A DNA stretch of 13,716 bases from Actinomycetes bacterium (GTDB lineage Bacteria; Actinomycetota; Acidimicrobiia; Acidimicrobiales; Acidimicrobiaceae), in the NCBI GenBank assembly GCA_021844725.1, contig JAKBSX010000013.1, forward strand, positions 2,501 through 16,216, read 5' to 3'. Below, piece by piece: positions 7,936 through 13,716 of the stretch. Position numbers and translations under genes: made by a program. The notes beneath the pieces were generated by a model, which searched no databases, had not been told where the DNA came from, and saw nothing but the letters and a program-made list of their open reading frames with translations. The first letter of the stretch is position 1, and the number at the start of each line of letters is the position of its first letter.

Positions 7936-9162
7936 ATGAATTTTAGACCATCCCCATCGATTGAAGCTCGACTACTTGCTAAAGGTCCGCAAGAATTCTA
8001 CGCGCTCGCATCCATGAAACACCAGGCAGCAGTAGTTCATGGTAAAGACGAGATCATAGTTGCGATCGGGACTGCCCGACTCATAATGGTGAAAAATGGA
8101 CTAAGGTCCCTGGACCAATATAACAAGCGCCAATACGATCACTCTTTGGCCGCAAAAATCACTAACCAGCATCTCATACTGGCTATGATTCCATTTGATC
8201 CAAGTGTCCCGTTTGCGGTGACCGTACCCGAAATCGCAGTACAATTCACTTCGGAGCAGAAAATAATTATTACGACTGATTCGAATAACGACGACAAGAC
8301 CCAAGCGTTATTAAGCGAAATCCTGGAATTGTCGCGTTCTGAAACTAATGTGTTAAATATTTCAACATTGCAATATCTTCAGAGTGACCAAGATTTCGCA
8401 AAAAGAGTTGAGCGGGCTATACATAAAATCAATAACTCCGAAATCACAAAGATAGTACTTTCTAAAACAGCTACTCTAAAATTGACTACGCCGCTGACGC
8501 CAATTCAACTTTACGTTCAAATGGCAGCAAAATATCCCGACTCTTATCTTTTCGCTATGGGAAATTGGGTCGGAGCTTCGCCGGAATTGGTCGTCTCGCT
8601 AAAAGGCAACTCTCTCGTAAGTCATCCTCTGGCTGGAACCTCTTCACTCACCAATGCATCCAAACTTCTTCTTTCACAAAAAGACCAGAGGGAACATCAA
8701 ATTGTTGTGACGCAAATTATCAATCGGCTAAGCAAACTGAGGATTAATATCCCAAAACAACCCATTCCGACCGTAACCAGATATGGTCGGATAGTTCACT
8801 TGGCGAGCAAGATAAGTTTCACTCTTAATCCCCTGCTCCGACTGACAAGTATTGAATTGGCAGCACGGATAGCACCTACCGCGGCTGTCTGTGGCGATCC
8901 GCTCGATCGGGCATTAGGTTACATAAAGAGCGAGGAATTCTCGGACCGTGGATTTTTTGGTGGATTAGCTGGCTACCAAAAAAACCAGGGCGATGGCAGC
9001 TGGGTTCTAAATATCCGAGCCATCGAACTTTCTGAAAGAGAAGTAACTATGAGAGCTGGGGTGGGAATCATTTCCGAGTCAGACCCAAAGCAGGAAAATG
9101 CTGAAGCCAATTCGAAGCTTTCTTCAATACTTGACGGAATTACTTCTTCTGCCGCCAACTAG
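7936..9162 (+). CDS. menF: Isochorismate synthase MenF
   Basis: MenF isomerises chorismate to isochorismate, the first committed step of menaquinone synthesis. The 408 residues contain the chorismate-binding domain in the C-terminal two thirds: TKIVLSK (171-177), whose lysine is in the family's general-base strand; GASPELVV (213-220); HPLAGT (230-235); KDQREHQIVV (249-258); APTAAVCGDP (313-322); DRGFFGGLAGY (337-347); and AGVGIISESDP with ENAEANSK (374-394) near the Mg site. No glutaminase-binding or anthranilate features are seen, and adjacent menG supports the menaquinone role over siderophore or salicylate. After HPLAGT the usual Arg is absent (SSLTN follows), and the His often seen in HPTPAV is Ala. 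The end overlaps the convergent Rieske fusion by CTAG. Confidence 0.88.
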   Translation: MNFRPSPSIEARLLAKGPQEFYALASMKHQAAVVHGKDEIIVAIGTARLIMVKNGLRSLDQYNKRQYDHSLAAKITNQHLILAMIPFDPSVPFAVTVPEIAVQFTSEQKIIITTDSNNDDKTQALLSEILELSRSETNVLNISTLQYLQSDQDFAKRVERAIHKINNSEITKIVLSKTATLKLTTPLTPIQLYVQMAAKYPDSYLFAMGNWVGASPELVVSLKGNSLVSHPLAGTSSLTNASKLLLSQKDQREHQIVVTQIINRLSKLRINIPKQPIPTVTRYGRIVHLASKISFTLNPLLRLTSIELAARIAPTAAVCGDPLDRALGYIKSEEFSDRGFFGGLAGYQKNQGDGSWVLNIRAIELSEREVTMRAGVGIISESDPKQENAEANSKLSSILDGITSSAAN

Positions 9163-10430
9163 ACAGGTGGATCGGCGTAAATCTTGTTTTGTGAAATCGT
9201 GATCGGAATAGGGGTCAACCCCCTCGGTGCAGGGCCAATCTCAACAGCGCCAGTCAGGGCATTGAAAGTGGAGCCGTGACACGGACAAACAAAGGTGCCG
9301 TTTGGATTGTATTGAACTGTGCAGCCGGCATGAGGACATATGGCAGAATATGCCACGTATTTAACGCTCTGTGGACGAAGAATATAAGCAGGGCTCTTGG
9401 TGACAGGATCTACAAACGAGGCCACCTTCCCAATTCCAAGCTCAGAAACATTGCCTATTTCTGTCGCACCATGAGGTAAAGGTACCTTGGGACTCACAGG
9501 CTGATCTGATGGCGAGGTAGTCGGGGTGGTTGCAGGTGTGTCCCCGGGTATCGCATTTCCGGTTGGAACTTTTGGATTCGATGTCGACGTGCTCAATGCC
9601 TCGGGAGGAATCGGTTCTGCAGTCTTGAACTGTCTTCCTATGTATGCCGTCGTGGCTGCTGTGCCTACCCCGATTGCGCCAAGTACCCCTACTGCCGATA
9701 CCTGTGACAGGAAATTCCTCCGATCAACTCCTGTCGGGGAATCAGATTTAAGCTCAACTTGATCCATCGGAACTGTCACCAGGACTGGACATGACCTAAC
9801 TCCACACGGTGCTTCCTGCTGTAACCGGCATAAGCCACTGTCAAAGGCTCCACACGTTTGCTGAATCATTTGAAATCCAGCCGCTACAACCGTTTCGGTT
9901 GGCATTCCAAATTTCCGACGGATAAAGGTTGACAAAGAGAAAATTCCTCCATTACCTCCGATCGCGATTGGAGTCATAGCAAAGAAAAAGACAATGTCGG
10001 AACCCGTATAGTAAGGATTTGAATGAAAAGATATAGTCAGAAACAAAGTAAAAGAAATTATCATTCCACCAAGGGCTGCAAGTCTTGTCAAAACTCCAAA
10101 GAAAACTCCTAAACCAACTGCAAGTTCAGCAAATGCAATGAAAAATCCCACAACTCCTGCGATCGGCTCGATAGCGTGAAGCACCAGGTGTATAGGACTA
10201 AACCTTTGGTATGCCACAATCTGCGACTGGATCGAAATAGGACTCTTGGGATTAAAGAAATTGGGATTGGCCAGCTTCTGAAGTCCTGCAAAAATGAAGG
10301 TGAAGCCCAAAAATAACCTGAGAGGTAGGATCGCATACCCAAGCGACTGCCAGAAAAGCGGTCTCATTCCGTTTCCAGACGTCTTTGCAAATAAAGCTTG
10401 AAGCCTAGAATCTCCAATTTCTGAACTCAA
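9159..10430 (-). CDS. DoxX-like membrane domain fused to a Rieske [2Fe-2S] domain with internal Tat signal
   Basis: A 423-residue fusion. Residues about 25-175 are a DoxX/DoxD-type four-helix domain (LRLFLGFTFIFAGLQKL at 37-53, then helices near 84-112, 113-134 and 143-158). Residues 193-214 are a Cys-rich stretch with C193, C201, C209 and C214. Residues 236-264 are a Tat-type signal, DRRNFLSQ followed by a hydrophobic helix, placed inside the protein. A Pro/Ser/Thr-rich linker (275-318) follows, then a Rieske domain with CPHAGC (365-370) and CPCHGSTF (382-389). Expected cluster ligands are C365, H367, C382 and H385, with C370 and C384 as the disulfide pair. The likely product is a polytopic protein with the Rieske domain outside the membrane, as in actinobacterial QcrA proteins that use Tat for their last helix. 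It may carry electrons to or from quinone; the reaction is unknown. The start is a TTG at 10430 with GGTGG upstream; an ATG at 10367 is possible. Confidence 0.88.
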   Translation of the reverse strand: MSSEIGDSRLQALFAKTSGNGMRPLFWQSLGYAILPLRLFLGFTFIFAGLQKLANPNFFNPKSPISIQSQIVAYQRFSPIHLVLHAIEPIAGVVGFFIAFAELAVGLGVFFGVLTRLAALGGMIISFTLFLTISFHSNPYYTGSDIVFFFAMTPIAIGGNGGIFSLSTFIRRKFGMPTETVVAAGFQMIQQTCGAFDSGLCRLQQEAPCGVRSCPVLVTVPMDQVELKSDSPTGVDRRNFLSQVSAVGVLGAIGVGTAATTAYIGRQFKTAEPIPPEALSTSTSNPKVPTGNAIPGDTPATTPTTSPSDQPVSPKVPLPHGATEIGNVSELGIGKVASFVDPVTKSPAYILRPQSVKYVAYSAICPHAGCTVQYNPNGTFVCPCHGSTFNALTGAVEIGPAPRGLTPIPITISQNKIYADPPV

Positions 10431-10582
10431 TTACTTTCCACCATCCTAAATAATTCGCCTCTATTCTTCCATCTACTATTACCACAGATTCGTTCCAAGT
10501 CACTAGTCATCGAAACCATTCGAGCAGATCAAACAAGCTACAAAGCTGGCTAGACTGTGTACATGGCTGGTAAAGGTTAACG

Positions 10583-11245
10583 ATGTCACCCTTATTAAAT
10601 ATTGATTCGCTGAAAGAAATCCAAATTTCTTGCATCGGTCTAATCCTGACTGGTGGAGATTCTAAGCGCTTTAGATCGAATAAGCTCTCGGCTGAATTCG
10701 GCTCGACCAGCATCGCTCAAATGACCGCCAACAATCTGACCAAAGCAGTATCCACCTCCTATGAAGCGGGTTTGGCGCTAACTAATCTGCCGCAAATACC
10801 TGATACCACAGGGAGAGGACCCCTGGCAGCTATATCACAAACATATAGCTGTCTGAAACAAACCACGGATTGCGCTTTATTCACCCATCTTCTCGTCTTG
10901 GCGGCTGACATGCCTTTAGTGCAGCCAAAAACCATAAAGCGGATTGTGGAATGGCCGACTTTTAGTTCAGTCGTGCCTATCTATAAAAATAGGCAACAAT
11001 ATCTCTGTGCTCGATGGTCGCTTCAAACTCTCGAACTTTCGCTCCACCTGGTTGACAATGGAAATCTGAAGGTTCAAGAGGCCCTTCTGAAATCAGACAC
11101 GAAATGGGTGGCTGCTGAGAATCTTGCATCTGTTTCCATAACCGAGTTCGAAGACATAGACACCGAAGAGGACTACGAGAGCGCCCTTATCCACCAATCC
11201 AAGCTTACTCAACCGGGGAGCAAAAGCGATGAATTCGCCATCTGA
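10583..11245 (+). CDS. mobA: MobA-like molybdenum cofactor guanylyltransferase
   Basis: MobA links GMP to molybdopterin to make the guanine dinucleotide form of the molybdenum cofactor used by formate dehydrogenases and related enzymes. The 220 residues hold the nucleotidyltransferase motif LTGGDSKRFRSNK (22-34), a variant of LAGG-x-S-x-RMG-x-DK; RGPLAAI (78-84), which matches the G-P-L-A/G-G-I region; AADMPLV (107-113) with the metal-binding Asp; and the closing DIDTEEDY (about 194-201). Ribosome site AAAGG lies seven bases before the ATG. Its end overlaps fdhD by 17 bp, so the two are coupled. The variant first motif leaves open a MocA-type cytidylyl specificity or another related nucleotidyl transfer. 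Confidence 0.8.
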   Translation: MSPLLNIDSLKEIQISCIGLILTGGDSKRFRSNKLSAEFGSTSIAQMTANNLTKAVSTSYEAGLALTNLPQIPDTTGRGPLAAISQTYSCLKQTTDCALFTHLLVLAADMPLVQPKTIKRIVEWPTFSSVVPIYKNRQQYLCARWSLQTLELSLHLVDNGNLKVQEALLKSDTKWVAAENLASVSITEFEDIDTEEDYESALIHQSKLTQPGSKSDEFAI

Positions 11246-12086
11246 TACCACGTCTGCGGTAAGAAGGCCGACAACCAACGTAAAAATCTCGGCGATTCGT
11301 AACGGCAATTTGATTGAACGTCCTGACACTGTGGCTACGGAAGAACCAATGGAGATACGGATACATGGGCCAAATCAGGATCCCAGCCCAGTTACCGTAA
11401 CCATGAGGACCCCCGGAAATGACTACGAGCTGACGGTTGGACTTCTTTACAACGAAGGAGTTATAACTCACAGAGACGAACTTAAGACGGTCTGTTACTG
11501 TACCAATGTATCTAAGATTGAACAACGCTACAATGTTGTCACTGTTGAACTGGCATCCGCCTACCTCAATACTGCCAAAGAACGCTCCTACTTCTCAGCT
11601 TCGGCTTGCGGCGTCTGCGGCACGACGTCTATCGACGATATCGCCGCCAAGGCACCTCCGGTAAAGAACTCCTTTACTATCTCTTCAGAGACAATTCTTG
11701 CCCTTCCACCGCAAATGCGGCCAGCTCAAAAGCTCTTCTCACAGACGGGAGGACTGCATGGGGCTGGAATCTTTGATAAATATGGCAATCTGGAAATAGT
11801 TCGTGAAGATATTGGCCGCCATAACGCCCTTGACAAAATCATTGGCCACTATTTTATGGAAGGGCTCCTACCCTTAGACGAAAAGATCCTGGTTCTCTCT
11901 GGCAGAATAGGATTTGAACTGGTGCAGAAAGCTGCGATGGCTCAAATCCCGATAATCGTTGCGGTCTCAGCTCCATCGTCGCTTGCAATTCGAACTGCTG
12001 AGGAATTAGGTATCACGCTGATTGGATTCACCAGAGATGAAAGCGCCAATATCTACAGCTTTCCCGAACGAATTATAACTTCTTGA
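11229..12086 (+). CDS. fdhD: Formate dehydrogenase accessory sulfurtransferase FdhD
   Basis: FdhD moves sulfur from a cysteine desulfurase onto the molybdenum cofactor and is needed to activate formate dehydrogenase. The 285 residues are the usual length. The active CxxC is SACGVCG (125-131; C127 and C130). Other family blocks are TPGNDYELTVGLLYNEGVI (61-79), QTGGLHGAGIF (172-182), REDIGRHNALDKIIG (192-206), LSGRIGFELVQKA (223-235) and SAPSSLAIRTAEELGITLIGF (247-267). The ribosome site GGGGAG lies eight bases before the ATG, inside the end of mobA. No formate dehydrogenase gene is in the window, so its client is elsewhere. A strong hairpin follows 28 bases after the stop. Confidence 0.96.
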   Translation: MNSPSDTTSAVRRPTTNVKISAIRNGNLIERPDTVATEEPMEIRIHGPNQDPSPVTVTMRTPGNDYELTVGLLYNEGVITHRDELKTVCYCTNVSKIEQRYNVVTVELASAYLNTAKERSYFSASACGVCGTTSIDDIAAKAPPVKNSFTISSETILALPPQMRPAQKLFSQTGGLHGAGIFDKYGNLEIVREDIGRHNALDKIIGHYFMEGLLPLDEKILVLSGRIGFELVQKAAMAQIPIIVAVSAPSSLAIRTAEELGITLIGFTRDESANIYSFPERIITS

Positions 12087-12114
12087 CAGGCAGCTCCCTA
12101 TTACCATTAAAGCA

Positions 12115-12142
12115 ATTAGAGACCGGCGAACCGGTCTCTAAT
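12115..12142. terminator. Bidirectional terminator hairpin between fdhD and whiB
   Basis: A perfect 12-bp stem (12115-12126 with 12131-12142) closes on a 4-base loop: CGAA on the plus strand and TTCG on the minus strand, the latter an extra-stable tetraloop type. It lies between two convergent genes, one base after the whiB stop. T-tracts are short on both sides (CTTTAATGG after it on the minus strand), so efficiency as an intrinsic terminator is uncertain; it may also protect 3' ends. Confidence 0.75.
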
Positions 12143-12143
12143 C

Positions 12144-12434
12144 TTAAGAAGCTTGTGCAAGTTTACGCTGCTTACGTCGCATCCGCCTTATTACTCGGCG
12201 TTCATCCTCGTCTTTACCACCCCATATGCCAAATTCCTGATTAGTTCTCAAAGCGAACTCTAAGCACTGCATCTGGACCATACAAGACCCACATATGGAC
12301 TTTGCACGCAAGATCTGACGCTCAGCGTCGCCCGTAACTCCTACTGGGAAAAAAAGTGCCGGATCTAACTCCTTGCACTCCGCCCTAGGCCGCCACTGAT
12401 CGTAATTCCACGTAGCCCTTTTGACTGACTCCAC
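12144..12434 (-). CDS. WhiB-family iron-sulfur transcriptional regulator
   Basis: WhiB proteins occur in actinobacteria and their phages. They hold a [4Fe-4S] cluster, sense redox or NO, and act with the main sigma factor. The 96 residues have the four cluster cysteines C20, C48, C51 and C57 (C-x27-C-x2-C-x5-C), the DPALFFPVG segment (24-32), the G(I/V)WGG turn (GIWGG, 69-73) and a basic DNA-binding tail, RRVIRRMRRKQRKL (79-92). The GTG start at 12434 has GGAGG nine bases upstream. Small WhiB1/WhiB2-like members of this size are common; the exact subclass needs a tree. The leader is long (about 90 bases if the promoter at 12534-12563 is right) and holds an imperfect tandem repeat. Confidence 0.95.
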   Translation of the reverse strand: MESVKRATWNYDQWRPRAECKELDPALFFPVGVTGDAERQILRAKSICGSCMVQMQCLEFALRTNQEFGIWGGKDEDERRVIRRMRRKQRKLAQAS

Positions 12435-12458
12435 GTCTCAAAACCTCCGGTACTGGTC

Positions 12459-12518
12459 TCTGTAAAACCAACCCACCGGCTTTTCGACCCTGTAAAACAG
12501 CCCCCCGGCCGTTCAGCC
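12459..12518 (-). repeat. Two imperfect 30-bp tandem repeats in the whiB leader
   Basis: Units 12459-12488 and 12489-12518 agree at about 21 of 30 positions, sharing TGTAAAAC and CCACCGGC/CCCCCGGC cores at identical spacing. On the minus strand each reads CCGGNGGG then YTG-KTTTTACAG. They lie between the candidate promoter and the whiB ribosome site, so they could be operator or RNA elements. The repeat is visible; a function is only guessed. Confidence 0.5.
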
Positions 12519-12533
12519 AATCTAAATTAATAA

Positions 12534-12563
12534 CTAATCTTGCCAGACACACTCCCCTGTCAA
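12534..12563 (-). promoter_or_regulatory. Candidate whiB promoter
   Basis: On the minus strand a perfect -35 TTGACA (12563-12558) is followed after 18 bases by GATTAG (12539-12534), which shares three positions with TATAAT. Transcription would start near 12527, about 93 bases before the whiB GTG. The -35 is convincing and the -10 is not. Confidence 0.4.
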
Positions 12564-12761
12564 CCATTGTCTACAGTTCGATGCGGCACAATTCCATAAG
12601 ATATTTATGAAATTGCTGAGATTGAATCTACAGAACAACAGCAACATTGAATTTAGCATCAAAATTTTACTAAATCATTACAAAAATCATCTTAATTCTG
12701 CCCAATACTGAAAGAATCCTTAACTGGATGTGAATTAATTCTCAATATTTTGGAATTACCA
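12564..12761. other. AT-rich intergenic stretch, no gene seen
   Basis: Together with the whiB leader this makes a 327-base gap between whiB and the hydrolase stop. This part is very AT-rich, with runs such as AAAATTTT. It has no credible reading frame, RNA gene or strong hairpin that I could find. Confidence 0.5.
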
Positions 12762-13558
12762 CTATCTGCGTTCATTTATTTCACTCCAGACGTTGTAAAT
12801 TTCAGCTACCACTGTTTCCGGAGACTGGATCAGTACCATATGGCCGGCACCCGGAATCAATCGCATCCGGCTGTTGCGAAGCATTTCATGCAGTGCCAAG
12901 GTCCCACCTAAAGGATTGAAAAAATCATCTGCTCCAACTACCATTATGGTTGGAATCTCAACCGTCTCGATTTGATTAGACATTTGAGTTAAATCATGAT
13001 GCAACAATTCTTGCTCGATTTGGAAACTTACAAGTGGCCTGGTTCTCATCTGGACGTTAGCTGGCCAATGAGAATACAACGAAATTTTTCGTATCACTGA
13101 TCCCGCCTTTGCCAGGAAATGATCCATAAGCGAGATGGAACCCACTCCGCCTACAGGAGCTATCAAAACCATTGCCGCAATTTGATTCGGAAAATCGATT
13201 GCTGACCTGACAGCAACTGCTGCTCCGTAAGAATATCCAACCAATATAAGCTTTGAAAAATTCTTTGAATGAGCAAAACTCATAAGGAGCCGGGCATTAT
13301 TTGCCAGAGTGGTAGCGCGTAGCGGACTCTCCCCCCAACCGGGTCTATCGTAAGCCTCGATCCTGACATTCCTTGGCATTCGAGCGATTATGTCATCAAA
13401 GTCCTTCGCTGTCCCGGGCTGGCCGTGAATCAATATCACAAGCACCGTTTCGCTATGGCTAGCCTCAGTCATCGCGTTTTGAATTGACACTTGGCAGAAT
13501 CTCCTGTTCCAATAGTTTCTCAAACTAATCTGCACAGCCTGCTTATCGTTGATTTCAC
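12762..13558 (-). CDS. Alpha/beta-hydrolase fold protein, 5' end interrupted by or abutting a group II intron
   Basis: An alpha/beta hydrolase of unknown substrate. Counting from the in-frame GTG at 13571, the oxyanion turn is HGQPG (49-53), the nucleophile elbow GYSYG (112-116, Ser114), the acid probably in VVGADD (211-216) and the base His244 in GAGHM; the YDRPGWGESP block (74-83) is typical of the fold. The 13571 start lies inside the intron, 13 bases from the 3' splice site, so it is probably not the native one. The frame stays open from the splice junction, and the residues just after it look like the fold's first two strands, so the true start may be in a 5' exon outside the window. Other starts are GTG 13490 (GGAG ten bases upstream) and ATG 13472 (no ribosome site). 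Confidence 0.78.
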
Positions 13559-13595
13559 GTCGGGTAGGCACGGCCCATTACTGGGTCGCACCCCC
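13559..13595 (-). other. Group II intron domain VI with branch-point A
   Basis: On the minus strand GGG (13595-13593) pairs with CCC (13564-13562). The next six bases, GGTGCG, pair with CGTGCC, then an A/C mismatch and CCC/GGG close a loop AGTAAT. On the 3' side the unpaired U and A (13566, 13565) bulge out, and A13565 is the seventh base from the 3' end, the usual place of the branching adenosine whose 2'-OH attacks the 5' splice site. Confidence 0.83.
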
Positions 13596-13598
13596 TAA

Positions 13599-13633
13599 GA
13601 ACCACAGCTGGCGATTTTCACCGCACTCGGCTC
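13599..13633 (-). other. Group II intron domain V (catalytic hairpin)
   Basis: The 35-base minus-strand hairpin starts GAGCC and ends GGTTC, with the AGC catalytic triad in GAGCCG. The tip stem GCGGT/ATCGC closes on a GAAA tetraloop, and TTAGGGGG follows, all as in bacterial domain V. The middle of the stem pairs less well than the consensus (extra or mismatched bases on the 3' strand near CAGCTGTG), which may mark a diverged copy. Confidence 0.86.
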
Positions 13634-13716
13634 AGGCCTTCCAAAGGCCTCATAAAGAGACCCGGTTTTTCACCTTTGCGATACTGACGGCAGCCTTTTC
13701 ACGCTAGGGTTGGAAT

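Larger units (their letters stand above)
13559..13716 (-). mobile_element. Group II intron, 3' end (domains V and VI; rest beyond window)
   Basis: The minus strand entering from the right edge ends in the two most diagnostic group II intron domains, V and VI, listed separately, joined by TTA. Upstream is a hairpin with AGGCCTT arms (13634-13640 with 13644-13650), probably the base of domain IV or the linker to domain V. The 3' terminus ends in CCCGAC, matching the AY end of these introns, and is placed at 13559. Any reverse transcriptase/maturase gene would lie further right in domain IV; the bases seen contain no recognisable piece of it. Whether the copy is active cannot be judged from 158 bases. 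Confidence 0.87.

Noticed and set aside
12528..12535. TAATAACT near the whiB promoter as another copy of the MerR operator
   Set aside because: Only 8 of 10 bases of the half-site are shared, with no second copy at 21 bp and no palindrome, so chance in AT-rich DNA is sufficient.
13559..13716. Riboswitch or RNase P RNA at the right edge
   Set aside because: The GAGCC...GAAA...GGTTC hairpin followed by a bulged-A hairpin and an AC end fits group II intron domains V and VI better than any riboswitch or rnpB motif I know.

Overview
The window reads as chromosomal DNA of an actinobacterium, most likely of the class Acidimicrobiia. Supporting marks are a WhiB regulator, a mycothiol synthase (MshD), a menaquinone pathway, and a 16S rRNA 5' domain whose shortened V3 helix looks actinobacterial. 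Base composition appears unusually AT-rich for that phylum. A low-GC acidophile such as Acidithrix would fit, but that is an inference from memory and not a match I could run. Coding is dense, with many small overlaps.

Layout. The left edge (1-581) is the 5' part of a 16S rRNA gene transcribed leftward. Its leader (about 582-985) carries a boxA-like antitermination element and two hairpins. Then come mshD (+), a VIT1/CCC1-type metal transporter (-) whose end overlaps mshD and whose start lies 29 bp from divergent rlmN (+), and a small membrane protein (+). A small metal-binding cupin (-) faces that protein and is divergent from a MaoC-like hydratase and a PPK2 polyphosphate kinase (+). Next is a 53-bp near-perfect palindrome with a consensus -10 box in its right arm, followed by a tightly packed operon: a MerR-type regulator with two helix-turn-helix modules, menG (last step of menaquinone synthesis) and menF (first committed step). 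menF ends tail-to-tail, overlapping by 4 bp, with an unusual protein that joins a DoxX-like membrane domain, a Cys-rich segment, an internal Tat-type signal and a Rieske [2Fe-2S] domain. Divergent from it is a mobA-fdhD pair (molybdenum cofactor nucleotide transfer and formate dehydrogenase activation). A strong bidirectional hairpin separates fdhD from convergent whiB (-).

The right end holds an alpha/beta hydrolase (-). Immediately upstream of it, in the last 158 bases, is the 3' end of a group II intron on the minus strand: domain V with a GAAA tetraloop, and domain VI with a bulged branch-point A seven bases from the 3' splice site at 13559. The hydrolase frame is open right up to the splice junction, so the intron either interrupts this gene or sits directly in front of it.

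Functional themes are respiration and redox: menaquinone ends, a Rieske fusion, molybdenum enzyme maturation, thiol redox (mycothiol, WhiB) and metal handling. The most unusual items are the DoxX-Rieske fusion, the palindromic operator with its double-HTH MerR regulator next to men genes, and the group II intron.
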